A stretch of DNA of 64,000 bases from Rosellinia necatrix (GCA_021209875.1 JAGYVD010000003.1:1302001-1366000), one strand, 5' to 3'; shown: positions 23,421 through 34,544, numbered from the stretch's first letter. Translations and numbers: made by a program. The notes: generated by a model not told the origin, from the letters alone.

Positions 23421-24678
23421 ATGAATAGAACACCGTCACCAGATGTGCCAGACTACGGTGCTATGGCGAATCACGCTCAGGAGTTCGCAAGCGGTTTTCG
23501 GCGATTCCAAAACTTGCCTGCGTTCAATGACCCGCACATGGCAACTAAACTGAATAGACTTAATGACCTCACGAACAATGTCAACAATATCCAGCAGAGT
23601 ATCCAGCGAGATATCACCCAATCTCTCATGGAGTCTCTCACCAGTGCCATTCAACGGACTGTCACGCAGAGTATCCAACCCCTTCGGGATGATATCAAGT
23701 CTGTCAAGGAGGACATGAAGTCTGTCAAGGAGGACCTCAAGTCTGTCAAGGAGGACCTCAAGTCCACCAAGGAAGATCTTACAAAACAGATCGATACTGT
23801 GAGAGATGATGTCAAGTCTGTCAAGGAGGACCTCAAGTCTGTCAAGGAGGACCTCAAGTCCACCAAGGAAGATCTTACAAAACAGATCGATACTGTGAGA
23901 GATGATGTCAAGTCTGTCAAGGAGGGCCTCAAGTCTGTCGAGGAGGACCTCAAGTCTGTCAAGGAGGACCTCAAGTCTGTCAAAGATGATGTCAAGTCTG
24001 TCAAGGAGGGCCTCAAGTCTGTCGAGGAGGACCTCAAGTCTGTCAAAGATGATGTCAAGTCTGTCAAGGAGGGCCTCAAGTCTGTCGAGGAGGACCTCAA
24101 GTCTGTCAAAGATGATGTCAAGTCTGTCAAGCAGGGCCTCAGGTCTGTCAAAGATGAGGTCAAGTCTGTCAAGCAGGACCTCAACTCTGCCAAAGATAGC
24201 CTCGCAGAACAGATCAACACTCTCGAGAAAAACTTCAAGGTTGATGGTACTACTCGGTAAGCTACTAATTACTTGGTGTAAATTTGAGACCAAAAAGACT
24301 AACAGGCAGAATAGTGAAATCAATAGCATTGCACGCGTACGAAACGATGGGGAAGAGAAACTGACGCCTTTGCATTCAGTTTTAACAGGCCGTCCAATTA
24401 AAAACTTTCCCAAGACTAGAACTACGTTACAGAGGCTTAAAGGTAAGATCTATCTTTTTACTACTTTAAACCCCGGATATATAGAACCATTAGCTAATTT
24501 AGGATTTATAGACCCGACAATTGCTCGGATTTTAGAACAGCTTGGCGATCCGTATCATGAACCAAACTGTGGCACCCCGGACGAGAAGAAGGAGAGATTA
24601 TATATGCTTGTAGGAGTTACAGAGAAGTACAAGCCCTTTGTAGCAAACCCGGAACAGGGAGCAGTCGCGGAGGAGTAG
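23421..24678 (+). CDS. Unrecognised coiled-coil protein built on a 21-bp heptad minisatellite
   Basis: Exon 1 is 23421-24256 and exon 2 starts at 24306 (49-nt intron, donor GTAAGC, acceptor AACAG), giving 402 aa. Residues ~1-90 hold NLPAFNDPHMATKLNRLNDL and an amphipathic helix. Residues ~93-255 are nearly perfect heptads (KSVKEDL, KSVEEDL, KSVKDDV, KSTKEDL), a long charged parallel coiled coil. The C-terminal part has LHSVLTGRPIKNFPKTRTTL and RILEQLGDP..GTPDEKKERLYMLVGV, vaguely SAP-like. A second, in-frame 60-nt intron at 24443-24502 (GTAAGA, GCTAAT, TTTAG) would remove 20 residues and join LKG to FIDP (382 aa); I think it is probably spliced. No signal peptide or membrane segment. Function unknown. 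Likely length-polymorphic between strains. Confidence 0.75.
23696..24200 (+). repeat. In-frame 21-bp minisatellite with higher-order units
   Basis: The base unit is AAGTCTGTCAAGGAGGACCTC (spelled here as AAGTCTGTC plus AAGGAGGACCTC). Higher-order copies are visible: a block containing KSTKEDLTKQIDTVRDDV occurs twice, and KSVKEGLKSVEEDLKSVKDDV recurs three times. Because the unit is a multiple of 3, several frames on both strands stay open. Confidence 0.95.
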
Positions 24679-25557
24679 TCGCGGATGGTCGACTTGGACG
24701 GATCTACCATATCAAGAAACCACATGGGCCTGCATGATGCCCCGGAGATATTGTGTCTCTGTCAGTCCAACTACGACACGTACCCGACACCTCGGGTGGT
24801 TCTAGCACTGGAAATGGTCATCTTGATTTAACATGTGGTCTTCATATTTAAATTTTCTAATTTGTTTTCATTGTGCTAGTAGGATTTTGCAATATCGGGA
24901 CTCGGGTGCATATTTAATCAGTTAAGAGAACTAACTGTGTGGTTTCCTGGTACGGCGACTCTGGCCCGGACCCCTAGGAGCCCCGACTGGGATCAGATAA
25001 TATTGGTTGCTAAAAACACGAGAAATTGGCGATGGGAAACGAAGTTGTGATTGGAAAGAACAGATGAAGGTGTGACGCCGACGGGTAGTCCAGCTGGACA
25101 GGTTTTGGGCGAGCGCCGACACGGCTAACAGGTTGTCGGTTGCGAACACGCGATCGAAAAACACCGGAGTTGGAAGCGTAAGGATGGGTGACTTATCTCT
25201 AACGGAACCGCTCGTGCCATCTATAGGTAGGTAGGTACTTATGCACCATCAACAGAGCCCCTCCTCTCCCCCACCAAATAAGGTACACTCCAATTCCAGT
25301 AGGTACCTGATTACGCTACCTGTAGAGCACTAGCGGGGATACAGAAGGCCTCGGGGCGGAGCTTACCTAGGCAAGTTAGGCATGTAGTGTACCATAGACA
25401 ACTGCATGGATTTTAGGTCCTTTTAAATAAGAGCCGGTTGATGACGCAACATTGGCACTAGCTTAAAGTGCAATCACAACCAACCACGGCCTGCTGTAAG
25501 GTTGCTTTACACTTCTTCTAATCGCATCCTGCCCGGCCACAGCAGCAGAGAAACACA
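24679..25557. other. Intergenic region
   Basis: No supported gene. TAGGTA motifs occur at 25226-25240 and 25300-25320. The right end is the promoter and leader of the TPR gene. Confidence 0.6.
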
Positions 25558-26603
25558 ATGCCCCGGCCATCCGCGCCCTCGAAACAAGAACAATCAGAGG
25601 TCGATATCGACCGGGACGGTGACACCGAGGAATCGACGTCACGACCAAGGCTCCCACCAGAGGAGGAAGCGGCATGTACATGGGACTAGCCCAGCCCCCC
25701 CGACGAGTCGTCCTCTCGTGCTAACCCTTGGCCCTCTCGCAGAGTCTCCTGAACGAATCCAACGAGAAGAAATCAGAGGCAAACAAACTCTTCTCATCTG
25801 CCAAATACGACAACGCCATCGGCAAATACGAAGAGGCCGCTGCCATCTGTCCTCACTATCTGGACTACGAGCTTGCTGTGCTCAAGTCGAACATCGCCGC
25901 CTGCCATCTGAAGCTCGAGCAGTATCAAGAAGCTTTGCAGAGTGCTACCGAGTCCCTGGATGGCTTAAGCCGTACCGAGAATGCCACGCCCGAGTCCGTC
26001 GAGAAGTTGAATGGGGACGCCGAGAAGGGTACCGAGAAGAACGCCAAGAAGAACGCCAAGAAGAACGCCGAAGAAGACGAGGCAGAAGAGGAAATCGTCA
26101 GTGCCGGCGCCCGACAGAGCGCCCTGGCTACTGGAGATGAGACGGCGGCCCAAGCCGCCGCTCGCAAACGTCGGGATGACATACTTAGAATAAGAGCAAA
26201 GGCCTTGATGCGGCGCGCTCGCGCTCGGAGCGAGCTTGGTGGGTGGTCCAATCTATCCGGAGCCGAGGAAGACTACAAGGCCCTGGCAGCCATGGCCAGC
26301 TTGACCAGTGCAGATGAAAAAATCGTTAGGGCGCAACTGCGAATGCTCCCGCCCAGGGTCAAGGCCGCACAAGAGCAGGAGATGAGCGAAATCTGGGGAA
26401 AGCTCAAGGATGTATGTGCCATGTCGCATCAACTGGTGATATATCGAGAGGCAAACCTAACAGCTAAACTGACTAACCTGACTCCCTAGCTCGGTAACGG
26501 CATATTGAAACCTTTCGGCCTCAGCACGGACAACTTCCAAATGGTAAAAGACGAGAAGACGGGAGGCTATAGCATGAACTTCAACCAAAACCATGAGCGC
26601 TAG
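25558..26603 (+). CDS. TPR protein of the TTC1 type
   Basis: Three exons: 25558-25671, 25743-26411, 26490-26603 (298 aa). TTC1-type proteins carry TPR repeats and are thought to act as Hsp70/Hsp90-linked adaptors. TPR helices are [22 protein letters not shown] and [23 protein letters not shown], then a charged insert with a repeated [15 protein letters not shown] stretch, then [20 protein letters not shown]. The C-terminus [31 protein letters not shown] is the TTC1 signature. Exon 1 has no in-frame GT donor: the only frame-preserving junction is EEEA|SLLNESN with a GC donor (GCATGT at 25672), a GC-AG intron with branch GCTAAC. Using the nearby GTACAT donor would create an immediate stop. Confidence 0.87.
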
Positions 26604-27208
26604 TAGCCAAGCGAAACTCTTTGCTCGCCGTATCCTTCGTCCTAGACACCCCAGTGATACCGTCAACTCTTATTGATGAATGGTCTACGACACTGGTTGC
26701 AATATGCTACAATACCTCCGTGACATCGATCTCCAGTGCAGGGGAATACCAAGCGGCAGCGGCGGCTGCTGAAAATTACCCAGTCGTATGGCCTTTGAGA
26801 GCATACGACGCTGCAGGATATATAATTAAACCATTATTCGACACTTTCTATTAGGCTTCTATACCCTTGAATGGAGCGTTCGAGCGACTGTATGCGGGAT
26901 GACATCGTTGTACCATCGTTCTAGGCGGGAGGTGAAACATTGGGGTGTGCTCACAAGGAGTGCCGGCTCCGATACCAGCATCGTGTCTTCTAGGCATTGC
27001 CGTAACGCCGAGATAAGTGACCCCCACGGTAGCACGGATGTCTAGCACCTCCAGATAAGTATGTCTGTATGTAGGTTCTTGGTGATGCGTTGGCGGGCTA
27101 GCTTTACTTCTTCACACCTCTCAGACTCATACCCCTTCTCCCGCGAGCAATGCGCATTCTCTTCCCAGTCCTATATGGTCAGATTCTGAATGCACGTATC
27201 GTCTCATC
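26604..27208. other. Intergenic region between TPR and amidase genes
   Basis: The non-ATG frame at 26621-26854 is not supported. No other content recognised. The two flanking genes are in tandem, so this holds the TPR terminator and the amidase promoter. Confidence 0.5.
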
Positions 27209-29640
27209 ATGCCACCGGCTACTGTAACGACAGCGTCTGGAGCAACTTGGCAAGAGGTTGCAGCCGATCGTCGCCGGCACCGGGATACCACGTTAGCGCT
27301 ATTGAACCCGCCTATCCCTGAATTGCCGGCAGGCTGCATATCACTCGATACAACGAGCGTCCCCGAGTCTATGCTGACGCCAGAGGAACTCGATATTACA
27401 GCGAGAAATGTAGAAGATCTCGCTTCGATGCTCGCCTCTGGCCGATGGAGTGCGAAGACGGTCATCCAAGCCTTCATGCGACGAGCAGGTCTAGCACAGC
27501 AGCTCACGAATTGCGTGGCAGAGCTGCTCCCGGAACGGGCGCTGAGCAGGGCCGCTGAGCTAGATGACCACCTAGTTGCTACCGGGAGGCCCGTTGGCCC
27601 GCTTCACGGGATCCCTATCAGCGTGAAGGAGCACGTCGGGATCAAAGACTGTGACTTGAATGCGGGCTTCGTCGGCTGGGTGGGCAGGGTCGCCAAGAAG
27701 GACGCGCACATATTGCAGATCCTCTGGGACGCTGGTGCCGTGTTGTATGTGCGGACCACCCAACCGCAGACGCTCATGCATATCGAGACCAGCAACAATC
27801 TATATGGGTAAGTTTGTGAGCCCCCTTTCCAGATCCCTTTAGTCCCCTCGGTCGACCGATATCCAGAAGCAGAGAAAGCGTATAGAAAACAGTGAAAGCA
27901 CGGCCTATGTTTACCTGATTGAGCTGGTTCCTAATTCGTCTCTCCCCGCATATATACAGCGTTACCGTAAACCCCTATAACACCACTCTCACGGCCGGCG
28001 GGTCGTCGGGCGGCGAAGGAGCGCTCGTAGGATCTAGAGGCTCCATTCTCGGCATCGGGACCGATATAGGGGGGTCCATCCGGTCCCCGGCCGCCAACAA
28101 CGGCGTGTTCGGGTTCAAGCCCACCGCCGGGCGGCTGCCGGTGAGCGGGTTGTCCGCCGCCCAAGCGGGCTCCGATCACATCCTCGCCACGATCGGCCCC
28201 TTGTCTACGAGCCTCGCGGGTATCTCGCTCTTCTTCCGTACCATCATACGTGCGTCACCATGGCTTAGGGAACCGAGCCTAGTCCCGATCCCATGGATGG
28301 GAGACGGCCCCCGCGTCGCAGCCGCCGGGGCGGAGGACCGGAAGCTGAGGGTCGGGGTCATACGTCACGATGGGGTCGTGCGGCCTCACCCGCCCGTCGC
28401 GGCCGCCTTGGCGCAGGTCGTGGAGAAGCTGGAGGGAAGTGGCGAGGTGGAGGTCGTCGATTGGGAGTGCTGGCAGCATGATTTGGCGTGGAAGTTGATC
28501 GTATGTTCTCGATGTTCTTGATTTCCGTCTTTCCCCTTCCTAATCCGAACACCTCTTTCTATGCGTCGAAATCAATATTCTCATAACCGCACAGAGTATT
28601 TAGACCAACTAACTCTGTATGGCTAATGCTACCCATTTCATAGGCCCAGCTATATTTTTGCGACGGGGGTGCCGAACAGAAAGCTGCCATCGATATGTCG
28701 GGGGAGCCGTGGATGCCCTTGTCGAAATGGATTCTCCTCGAGAACCCGCACTTACGGGAACATACGTAAGTATCCTTTGCAGTCTTTTCTGTGTTCGTAA
28801 TTGCACTATGCCTGCCCATCCAGGCCTCTATGGTGATCTGCCACCGCCTCGTCTCGCAATAGTTACTCACGCCTCTTGATCGTTTATTTCGTGCGGCGAT
28901 GTCGTGATAGAGCCAATGGCTTCGCTACTGACAAAGCATGCTCAGGATTCATACCCTTTGGAAAGCACACCAAGAAAGGGACGCATATCGTAAGGCGTAC
29001 GCCGCACTCTGGAACGAAAGGAACGTGGACGTTATCCTGTCCCCAGTCGGCCCGGGCGTCGCGCCCAAGCTCAACACAGCTCGTTACTGGGGCTATACAT
29101 CGCAGGTAATACAACTCTTGATTCAGTTTCTTTCTTCGCATACGCCCGTATCACAATATGTCACGGTTAAAGATACATTTATTACTGTGTAAGTGTACTA
29201 AGTGATATAAATTATAGTGGAATTTACTTAACTATCCGGCTGTCGTATTCCCCACTGGTGTTAGGGTCGGCGACGCAGACGGTGTCCAAGAAAAGTATAT
29301 CGGATCGCACGAGTACCCGGAGAACTACATACCAGTCAGCCACGAGGATAAGTATAACTATGATCTGTGGAAGGAACACGGTATCAATGGATATGCGGGT
29401 GCACCGGTGTCGTTGCAGCTCGTGGGACGGATGTGAGTCATTTCCCCGCCCATTTCTTCCCGTCCCCTATCCCTAAAGCAAGCTTGAGTTCTTCATTGGC
29501 TGTATCAGAAAATACGAACCTAGGATTGCAGTATATGTCCATGAGGCTAATCTGCGAGGCTTAAAAGATACCAAGACGAGGAGCTGCTCAGCACTCTCGA
29601 TACACTCCTTGATGCTGCTGGATTGGCTAAGACATGTTGA
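27209..29640 (+). CDS. Amidase-signature hydrolase (fungal acetamidase/general amidase type)
   Basis: Hydrolyses carboxamides to acid plus ammonia by a Ser-cisSer-Lys triad. Six exons join in frame: 27209-27807, 27960-28500, 28644-28765, 28946-29105, 29218-29432, 29559-29640 (572 aa). Triad residues are K140 (PISVKEH), S215/S216 in TAGGSSGGEGAL and S239 in GTDIGGSIRSPA. The 75- and 24-residue spacing equals that of mammalian FAAH (K142, S217, S241). The C-terminal part has WNERNVDVILSPVGPGVAP, WNLLNYPAVVFPTG and GYAGAPVSLQLVGRM, all typical of the acetamidase branch. No signal peptide, so probably cytosolic. The substrate cannot be read from the sequence. The last exon's acceptor GCGAG after branch GGCTAATC is acceptable but short. 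Confidence 0.92.
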
Positions 29641-30467
29641 GCAACGAATAACGTTTTAATGACGCCTACAAGTGAGGGCATACACATCACACAGTCTGGT
29701 GCAAGGAATACACCAGTTGCCTTGTGGGTTAGGCATAATAGTTATCATATTATGTATGCTATGAATATTGTGATTAGCTTCTGTCACTACCTAACAAACT
29801 CTCATTGTTTAAACCATTTCCAATCTATAAATCATGAAGGTATATATGCAAGTGCTAACTGGAATAAGAAGTGGACGGGGATGGGGGGAAGGTGAAAGAA
29901 ATTGATCACGGTAAAGCAATAGATAAAAGCGTACGTGTTGGTCGAGGATGTAGGAGGTCTCCCATATTTCACTCGAGCAACCACTTTCAGGGTAGGTGGT
30001 AACCATCATCCCACCTGAGCTTCCACTTTTTAAGGAAGAAAGGCGTTGGAAATCGTTGTACTTCGTCTGTGCGGACTGTTGGTTGTGTGCGGATGACTTG
30101 GATTGTACGTGGGTTGTCGTCGGTGCCGTGAGCTGGGGAAAGGGGGCACAGTGCTTTTCCATAGGGATGGATGTCAAGCACGACGGGAAAGGAAGTAAGT
30201 TTACGATGACCCGATCTCCCGCGACAATATCCCATGAGAACAAGGATGTTTATACCAATCATGCGTTGCATATCTAGATGATAAAAAAGCTGGCTGCTAA
30301 GTGCTAGAGGTATCAATTACTTGAAGAGAACTCTCATGCCGTGAGTTTCTAATTCGGTTTATCACATAGGTCTTACCGCCCCCCATACCATACCGCCTAG
30401 CAAACCTTTCATAACACCTCCATATATTTCGCGGCTGGCATCTCCCGCGAACATATAGCCCCCTCCC
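29641..30467. other. Convergent 3' intergenic region, amidase / POL32
   Basis: Both neighbouring genes end toward this interval. ORFs at 29809-30316 on either strand overlap each other and have no coding signature. Nothing else recognised. Confidence 0.5.
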
Positions 30468-32053
30468 TCATTTCTTCGAAAAGAAGGACATGATACTGCC
30501 CTGTCCCTGTGCCGGCTTCCCCGCAGCCGCACCCTTCTTGGGTTTCGCGGCCGGCTCCGACTTGGCGGACTGCTGCTGCTGTTGCGGCTTGGGCTTGGGC
30601 GGTGGTGGGGCAGCGGCAGGGGCCTCGTCTTCGGAGAAGGACTCCCAGCCCTGCTCCTGGATGGTGACGAGGTAGCCCTTGTCGTCCTCGATGTGCTTCT
30701 TGCGCATGACGCGGCGTCGCCCCCTGCGCCGGCCGCCGCCGGCGCTCGAGACGACCTCGGCCGGCTCTTCCACCTTCGGCTCGGGTTCCGGCGGCGGCGG
30801 CTCCTCGTCCATCGGGTCCCCCTCGTCCGCGGCCTCCTCAGCCTCCTCCTCCTCCTCCTCCTCCTCTTCTTCTTCTTCTTCATCGCTTTCTTCCATCATG
30901 CGGTGGAGCTCTGCCTGGCGGTCCTTGCGCGCTTGGCGAGCGCTGCTCTCCTCGCGCTTGACATCTGCCATCGGCTCCGTATCGTCCTCGCCGTCGTCGG
31001 ACATAGCCCCCGTGCCTTTCTCATCTTCCGCGGGTGACGGCGCGGTCGGTTTGGTTGCTGGTTTCTTGGGTTTGGCGGCTGCTTTGGCGAACATCTGGCC
31101 GATTCCTGAAGACTCCTGTCGCTTCAAGGAAGCACCTGGCGTGGGTTTCTTTGTGGGGGCGGACGGCGGCGCGGGTTTGAAGCTCGGTCTAGGTTCCTCT
31201 TTGATGGCAGGAGCTGTGGTGGGTTTGGCCTCTTCCTTCACCGGGGGCTTCGACTCTGTTTTGCGCACGGGCAAATCGGGTATGGGGATGGGGCCGGTCT
31301 GGCGCTCTCTCCTACGCGCATTCGGATTGGTTATGGTGCCATACACGTTAATTGAATCAGGGGTTTTATTATCCCCAGCAGAAAGCTCGAAGACCTGTCT
31401 TGCTGCATCGGCAAGAAGTTGGAGATCTTTGAGCGGATGCGGCGCCAGGCTATAGACATGAATAGAAGCAACATCGGTGTATTGTGATAATGACTCTATC
31501 GCACGTGTCAATCGTTATGCTCGCTATTCTTGAAGTCAGCGTGCTCAGACTCACCTTCGAGCTGCTCTTGTCTCACCAAGGAAAGGGTATAGGTAGGTAC
31601 CAGGTCGGAGAAAGGAGCGTCGGCGCCGTCGGACATCTGAGAGTCTGTCATCTCAACATCTTCGTCCTGCTGCACGGGCTTGCTCTTGGTGCCATAGATT
31701 ACGTAGGTGGCATGCAGTGTGCCAGGGCGTTTCTCGTTTTGCCATTGGTGAAAGTCATAGAGCATCCTGTCATGTATCAGCGTTGATCACGGGAGGTCAT
31801 GACCGTAGCGTGATGGGCATACTCCTTGGCAACATTCACATGGACCTTGAGCGCTCTGCTGAGCAGCCGATACGTAACCTTGACGGCATGTTAGCATTTG
31901 GTCAGATCGCCATGCAAACCATTGACCATTGACCATTGGCCATTGGCCATTGACCATTGACCATGGACCATGGAACGTAGAAAATGAGATGCAACTCACA
32001 ACCTGGTCTTCCGTCAGGATCTTCTGTGCCAGGTACTGTTTATAGTCTTCCAT
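30468..32053 (-). CDS. POL32: DNA polymerase delta subunit POL32 (Cdc27/POLD3)
   Basis: Non-catalytic subunit of Pol delta, also part of Pol zeta, needed for processive and translesion synthesis. Four exons: 32053-32000, 31878-31823, 31766-31555, 31495-30468 (449 aa). The start is the ATG of MEDYKQYLAQKIL; upstream in-frame sequence begins only with GTG. The N-terminal winged-helix part reads VTYRLLSRALKVHVNVAKE and MLYDFHQWQNEK..LHATYVIYG. The rest is disordered, Lys/Pro/Glu-rich, with a long Glu run. The C-terminus GQGSIMSFFSKK is a canonical PCNA-interacting PIP box (Q-x2-I-x2-FF). Intron 1 contains eight 7-bp repeats. Head to head with RAD18. Confidence 0.93.
31919..31974. repeat. Eight perfect 7-bp repeats inside POL32 intron 1
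   Basis: The order of 7-mers is CCATTGA x2, CCATTGG x2, CCATTGA x2, CCATGGA x2, without gaps. The variants come in pairs, which suggests growth by duplication of 14-bp dimers. It lies within the 121-nt intron at 31879-31999. Confidence 0.95.
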
Positions 32054-32722
32054 TTTGAAAAGATTTTCGGTGGGCGTGGGCACTGCTGGTATACATGAAG
32101 TAGTATGAAGTAGTATGAAGTAGTGGGACTACCTAGCATAGCGGAATGGGGTCTGGAAGCGCGTGGGAGAAGACGCGTTAAGTGGTGGGGCTAGTCGTAC
32201 CCTTGGAAGTACCTAGGTGGGGAAAGAAATATACTTACAGGGATGTTTAGGTATCTTCCCTGCCAATTTATAAGCATAGTAACATCAATCCCGACGGCCC
32301 ATCTACCCGTCCATAGGTACTGTAAGGTTAGGCTAGGCAAGCGCGTCCTGGACGCCAGCTGAATATCTCTCTCTCGCTCTTGATGATCGCATTGAAGCAT
32401 TCTTTGAATTGATTTCTTCGCCAAGTAAATAAAGACGAGAGCCACAGCGACCCCAGTAAACGAAGGGACGACGACGACAAAGCAATATAAAAATCTAGAA
32501 GTTCAAGACCATCGGGAACAGGCACCTCACTATCAACGTACCTAAGTAATACAACATCATCCGTCTACCTACCTAATCTTGATGTATCCGACAAGACAAG
32601 CCGTGGAATAGATGAAAAAAAATAAAAATAAAAATAAAAATTAAAAAACAAAAAAAATCAATAAAAACCGGATACACACCATTCACATCGTCGTCCCTCT
32701 CTCGCCTACTAGAGCCTCCACG
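32054..32722. promoter_or_regulatory. Bidirectional promoter interval of POL32 and RAD18
   Basis: 669 bp between divergent ATGs. A strongly A-rich tract (A runs broken by single T or C, about 32612-32668) lies just upstream of RAD18 and would disfavour nucleosomes. A triplicated AGTAGTATGA motif occurs near 32098-32125 on the POL32 side. No specific damage-response element could be identified. Confidence 0.7.
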
Positions 32723-34180
32723 ATGAATATCGACGGCCTCGACAGCGTCGCCGACTCGACCGATTGGATACCCACGCCACTCTCGGGCCTCTCAGCCGTC
32801 GAGGCCGCCCTGCGCTGCCAGATCTGCAAGGACTTCTACACGACACCGATGCTGACCTCGTGCAACCACACCTTCTGCTCGCTGTGCATCCGTCGCGCGC
32901 TCTCGGCCGAGGGCAAGTGCCCGCTCTGCCGTGCCTCGGAGCAGGAGATGAGGCTGCGAAGCAACTGGTCCATGGAGGAGGTCGTCGCCGCCTTCACGCG
33001 GGCGCGGGCCGCCGTGCTCGACTTCGCCCGGAGACCACACGCGCCCGTGAGGGCGGACACGCCGAAGCGGACAGCAGACGAGATGCGGAACGGCGACGGC
33101 GACGGCGACGGCGACGACTACGACGGGCGGCAGTCGAGCAGCCAGCAACGGCAGCGCTCCGGCAAGAGGTTACGGTCCTCGGCGCGCCTGAGCAAGACGC
33201 GGGGCATGGAGGCCACAGCCGAGATGGCACGGCAGGAATCCCACATCCGCGATCCGGAACCGGAGCCCGCACCCGAGCCCGAGCCGAATGACGGCCTAGT
33301 GCGCTGCCCGATCTGCCAGCGGCGCATGAAAGAGATCCAAGTCGATAGGCACATGGATACGACGTGCCCAGGCGCCCCAGACCCCGCGCCTCCACCACGC
33401 CCCAAACTAACAGCCGTCATCACAAACGCCTTCGCCCCATCAGCATCATCATTATCCGCCAACACGACAACAGCAACAACAAGAACAACAACAACAACAT
33501 TAACAACAGCCAGACCCCCGCCGCCCACCACAAAGACAAAAAAACCACATCACCCGCCCCCTCCCGAGCGGCGGCCGGCGCTGAACTACACGCTGATCCG
33601 GGAGCCGCAGCTGCGGCGGGAGCTGGCGGACGCGGGCCTCTCGACGGCCGGCAACCGCGCGATGCTGGAGCGCCGCCACCGCGAGTGGGTCATGATCTGC
33701 AACGCGAACTGCGACGCGCAGCGGCCCAAGCGCACGTCGGACCTGCGGCGCGACCTCGACGTCTGGGAGCGCACCCAGGGCTCCCGCGCCCCCCAGCCCA
33801 CCGCCGGCTCCGGTTCCGGCTCCGGTTCCGGTTCCTCTTCTTCGCGCTCCGGAGCCGGTGACGGCGCGCATATCCGCGACAAGGACTTCGACGGCGCCGC
33901 CTGGGCCGCCAAGCACGACGGCTCGTTCCGCGACCTGATCGCCGACGCGCGCCGCACCCGGGCCCAGGCGCAGGCTGGGGCCAAACCCAAGGACACGGAC
34001 GGTGGTAGTGGTGCTGGTGACGAGGAAAAGGAGGGAAACGCGGTAGACAAGGCGCCGGCGACGGTAGCGACGTCGGTGGCGGCGGTGGAATCGGATAGCC
34101 CGATAATACCCCCCGCGGAGAGGATGGTGATCGACCTTGTAGACGATGATCCGCCCATCGCCGCAGCGGCCATAAAGTGA
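32723..34180 (+). CDS. RAD18: Postreplication repair E3 ubiquitin ligase RAD18
   Basis: With the E2 RAD6 it monoubiquitinates PCNA at stalled forks. Single exon, 485 aa. The N-terminal C3HC4 RING spans residues 32-69 (CQICKDF..CNHTFCSLCIRRAL..CPLCR). A UBZ4-type finger lies at about 194-216 (RCPICQRRMKEIQVDRHMDTTC). The SAP DNA-binding segment is about residues 290-330 (LIREPQLRRELADAGLST..NRAMLERRHREWVMICNANCD), followed by the RAD6-binding-type region DLRRDLDVWERTQG. Domain order RING-UBZ-SAP is diagnostic. Linkers are low-complexity (DGDGDGD, Thr/Asn-rich, GSGSGSGSSSS). The divergent POL32 partner acts in the same pathway. Confidence 0.95.
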   Translation: MNIDGLDSVADSTDWIPTPLSGLSAVEAALRCQICKDFYTTPMLTSCNHTFCSLCIRRALSAEGKCPLCRASEQEMRLRSNWSMEEVVAAFTRARAAVLDFARRPHAPVRADTPKRTADEMRNGDGDGDGDDYDGRQSSSQQRQRSGKRLRSSARLSKTRGMEATAEMARQESHIRDPEPEPAPEPEPNDGLVRCPICQRRMKEIQVDRHMDTTCPGAPDPAPPPRPKLTAVITNAFAPSASSLSANTTTATTRTTTTTLTTARPPPPTTKTKKPHHPPPPERRPALNYTLIREPQLRRELADAGLSTAGNRAMLERRHREWVMICNANCDAQRPKRTSDLRRDLDVWERTQGSRAPQPTAGSGSGSGSGSSSSRSGAGDGAHIRDKDFDGAAWAAKHDGSFRDLIADARRTRAQAQAGAKPKDTDGGSGAGDEEKEGNAVDKAPATVATSVAAVESDSPIIPPAERMVIDLVDDDPPIAAAAIK

Positions 34181-34544
34181 TTTAAGGGGGGTGGTGGGGT
34201 TAAAGGGGAAGAGGAAAGACCAAGAGAAAAGCGAATCAAATAGATAGCTGGCTATATGACATGAGTCCGCGGGGTTAATTCTTCCACGGAAAAGAGGAGA
34301 AAAGGGGCGCAATGGCCGGGCAATCTCACGAAGAACAAAAAAAAAAAAAAAAAAAGAGCCCAGGACTATAGTCTACGACGTATATATAATATGTAAATAT
34401 AGACGCGTCTAGTTGTTTATTTGGTTTTCTTGCACGTAACATGGCGTACACGCGAGGGGGGGGAAGGGGTATATTATTCTAATTTTTTTTTTCTTAACAA
34501 AATTAAGTCCATTATGAATGACGCTACGCGTGTCACCAGGGGAA
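34181..34544. other. Convergent 3' region RAD18 / CHM7
   Basis: Contains an uninterrupted poly-A run near 34338-34356 and a T-rich run near 34482-34493. No gene seen. Confidence 0.6.

Noticed and set aside
23436..24413. 325-residue minus-strand ORF and 195-/258-residue ORFs in other frames over the heptad gene
   Set aside because: A 21-bp repeat keeps several frames open at once. The plus-strand reading has a good start, an amphipathic heptad pattern and matching exon 2.
33500..34312. 270-residue and 217-residue minus ORFs opposite RAD18
   Set aside because: Antisense to clear RAD18 domains in GC-rich sequence; no domain content.
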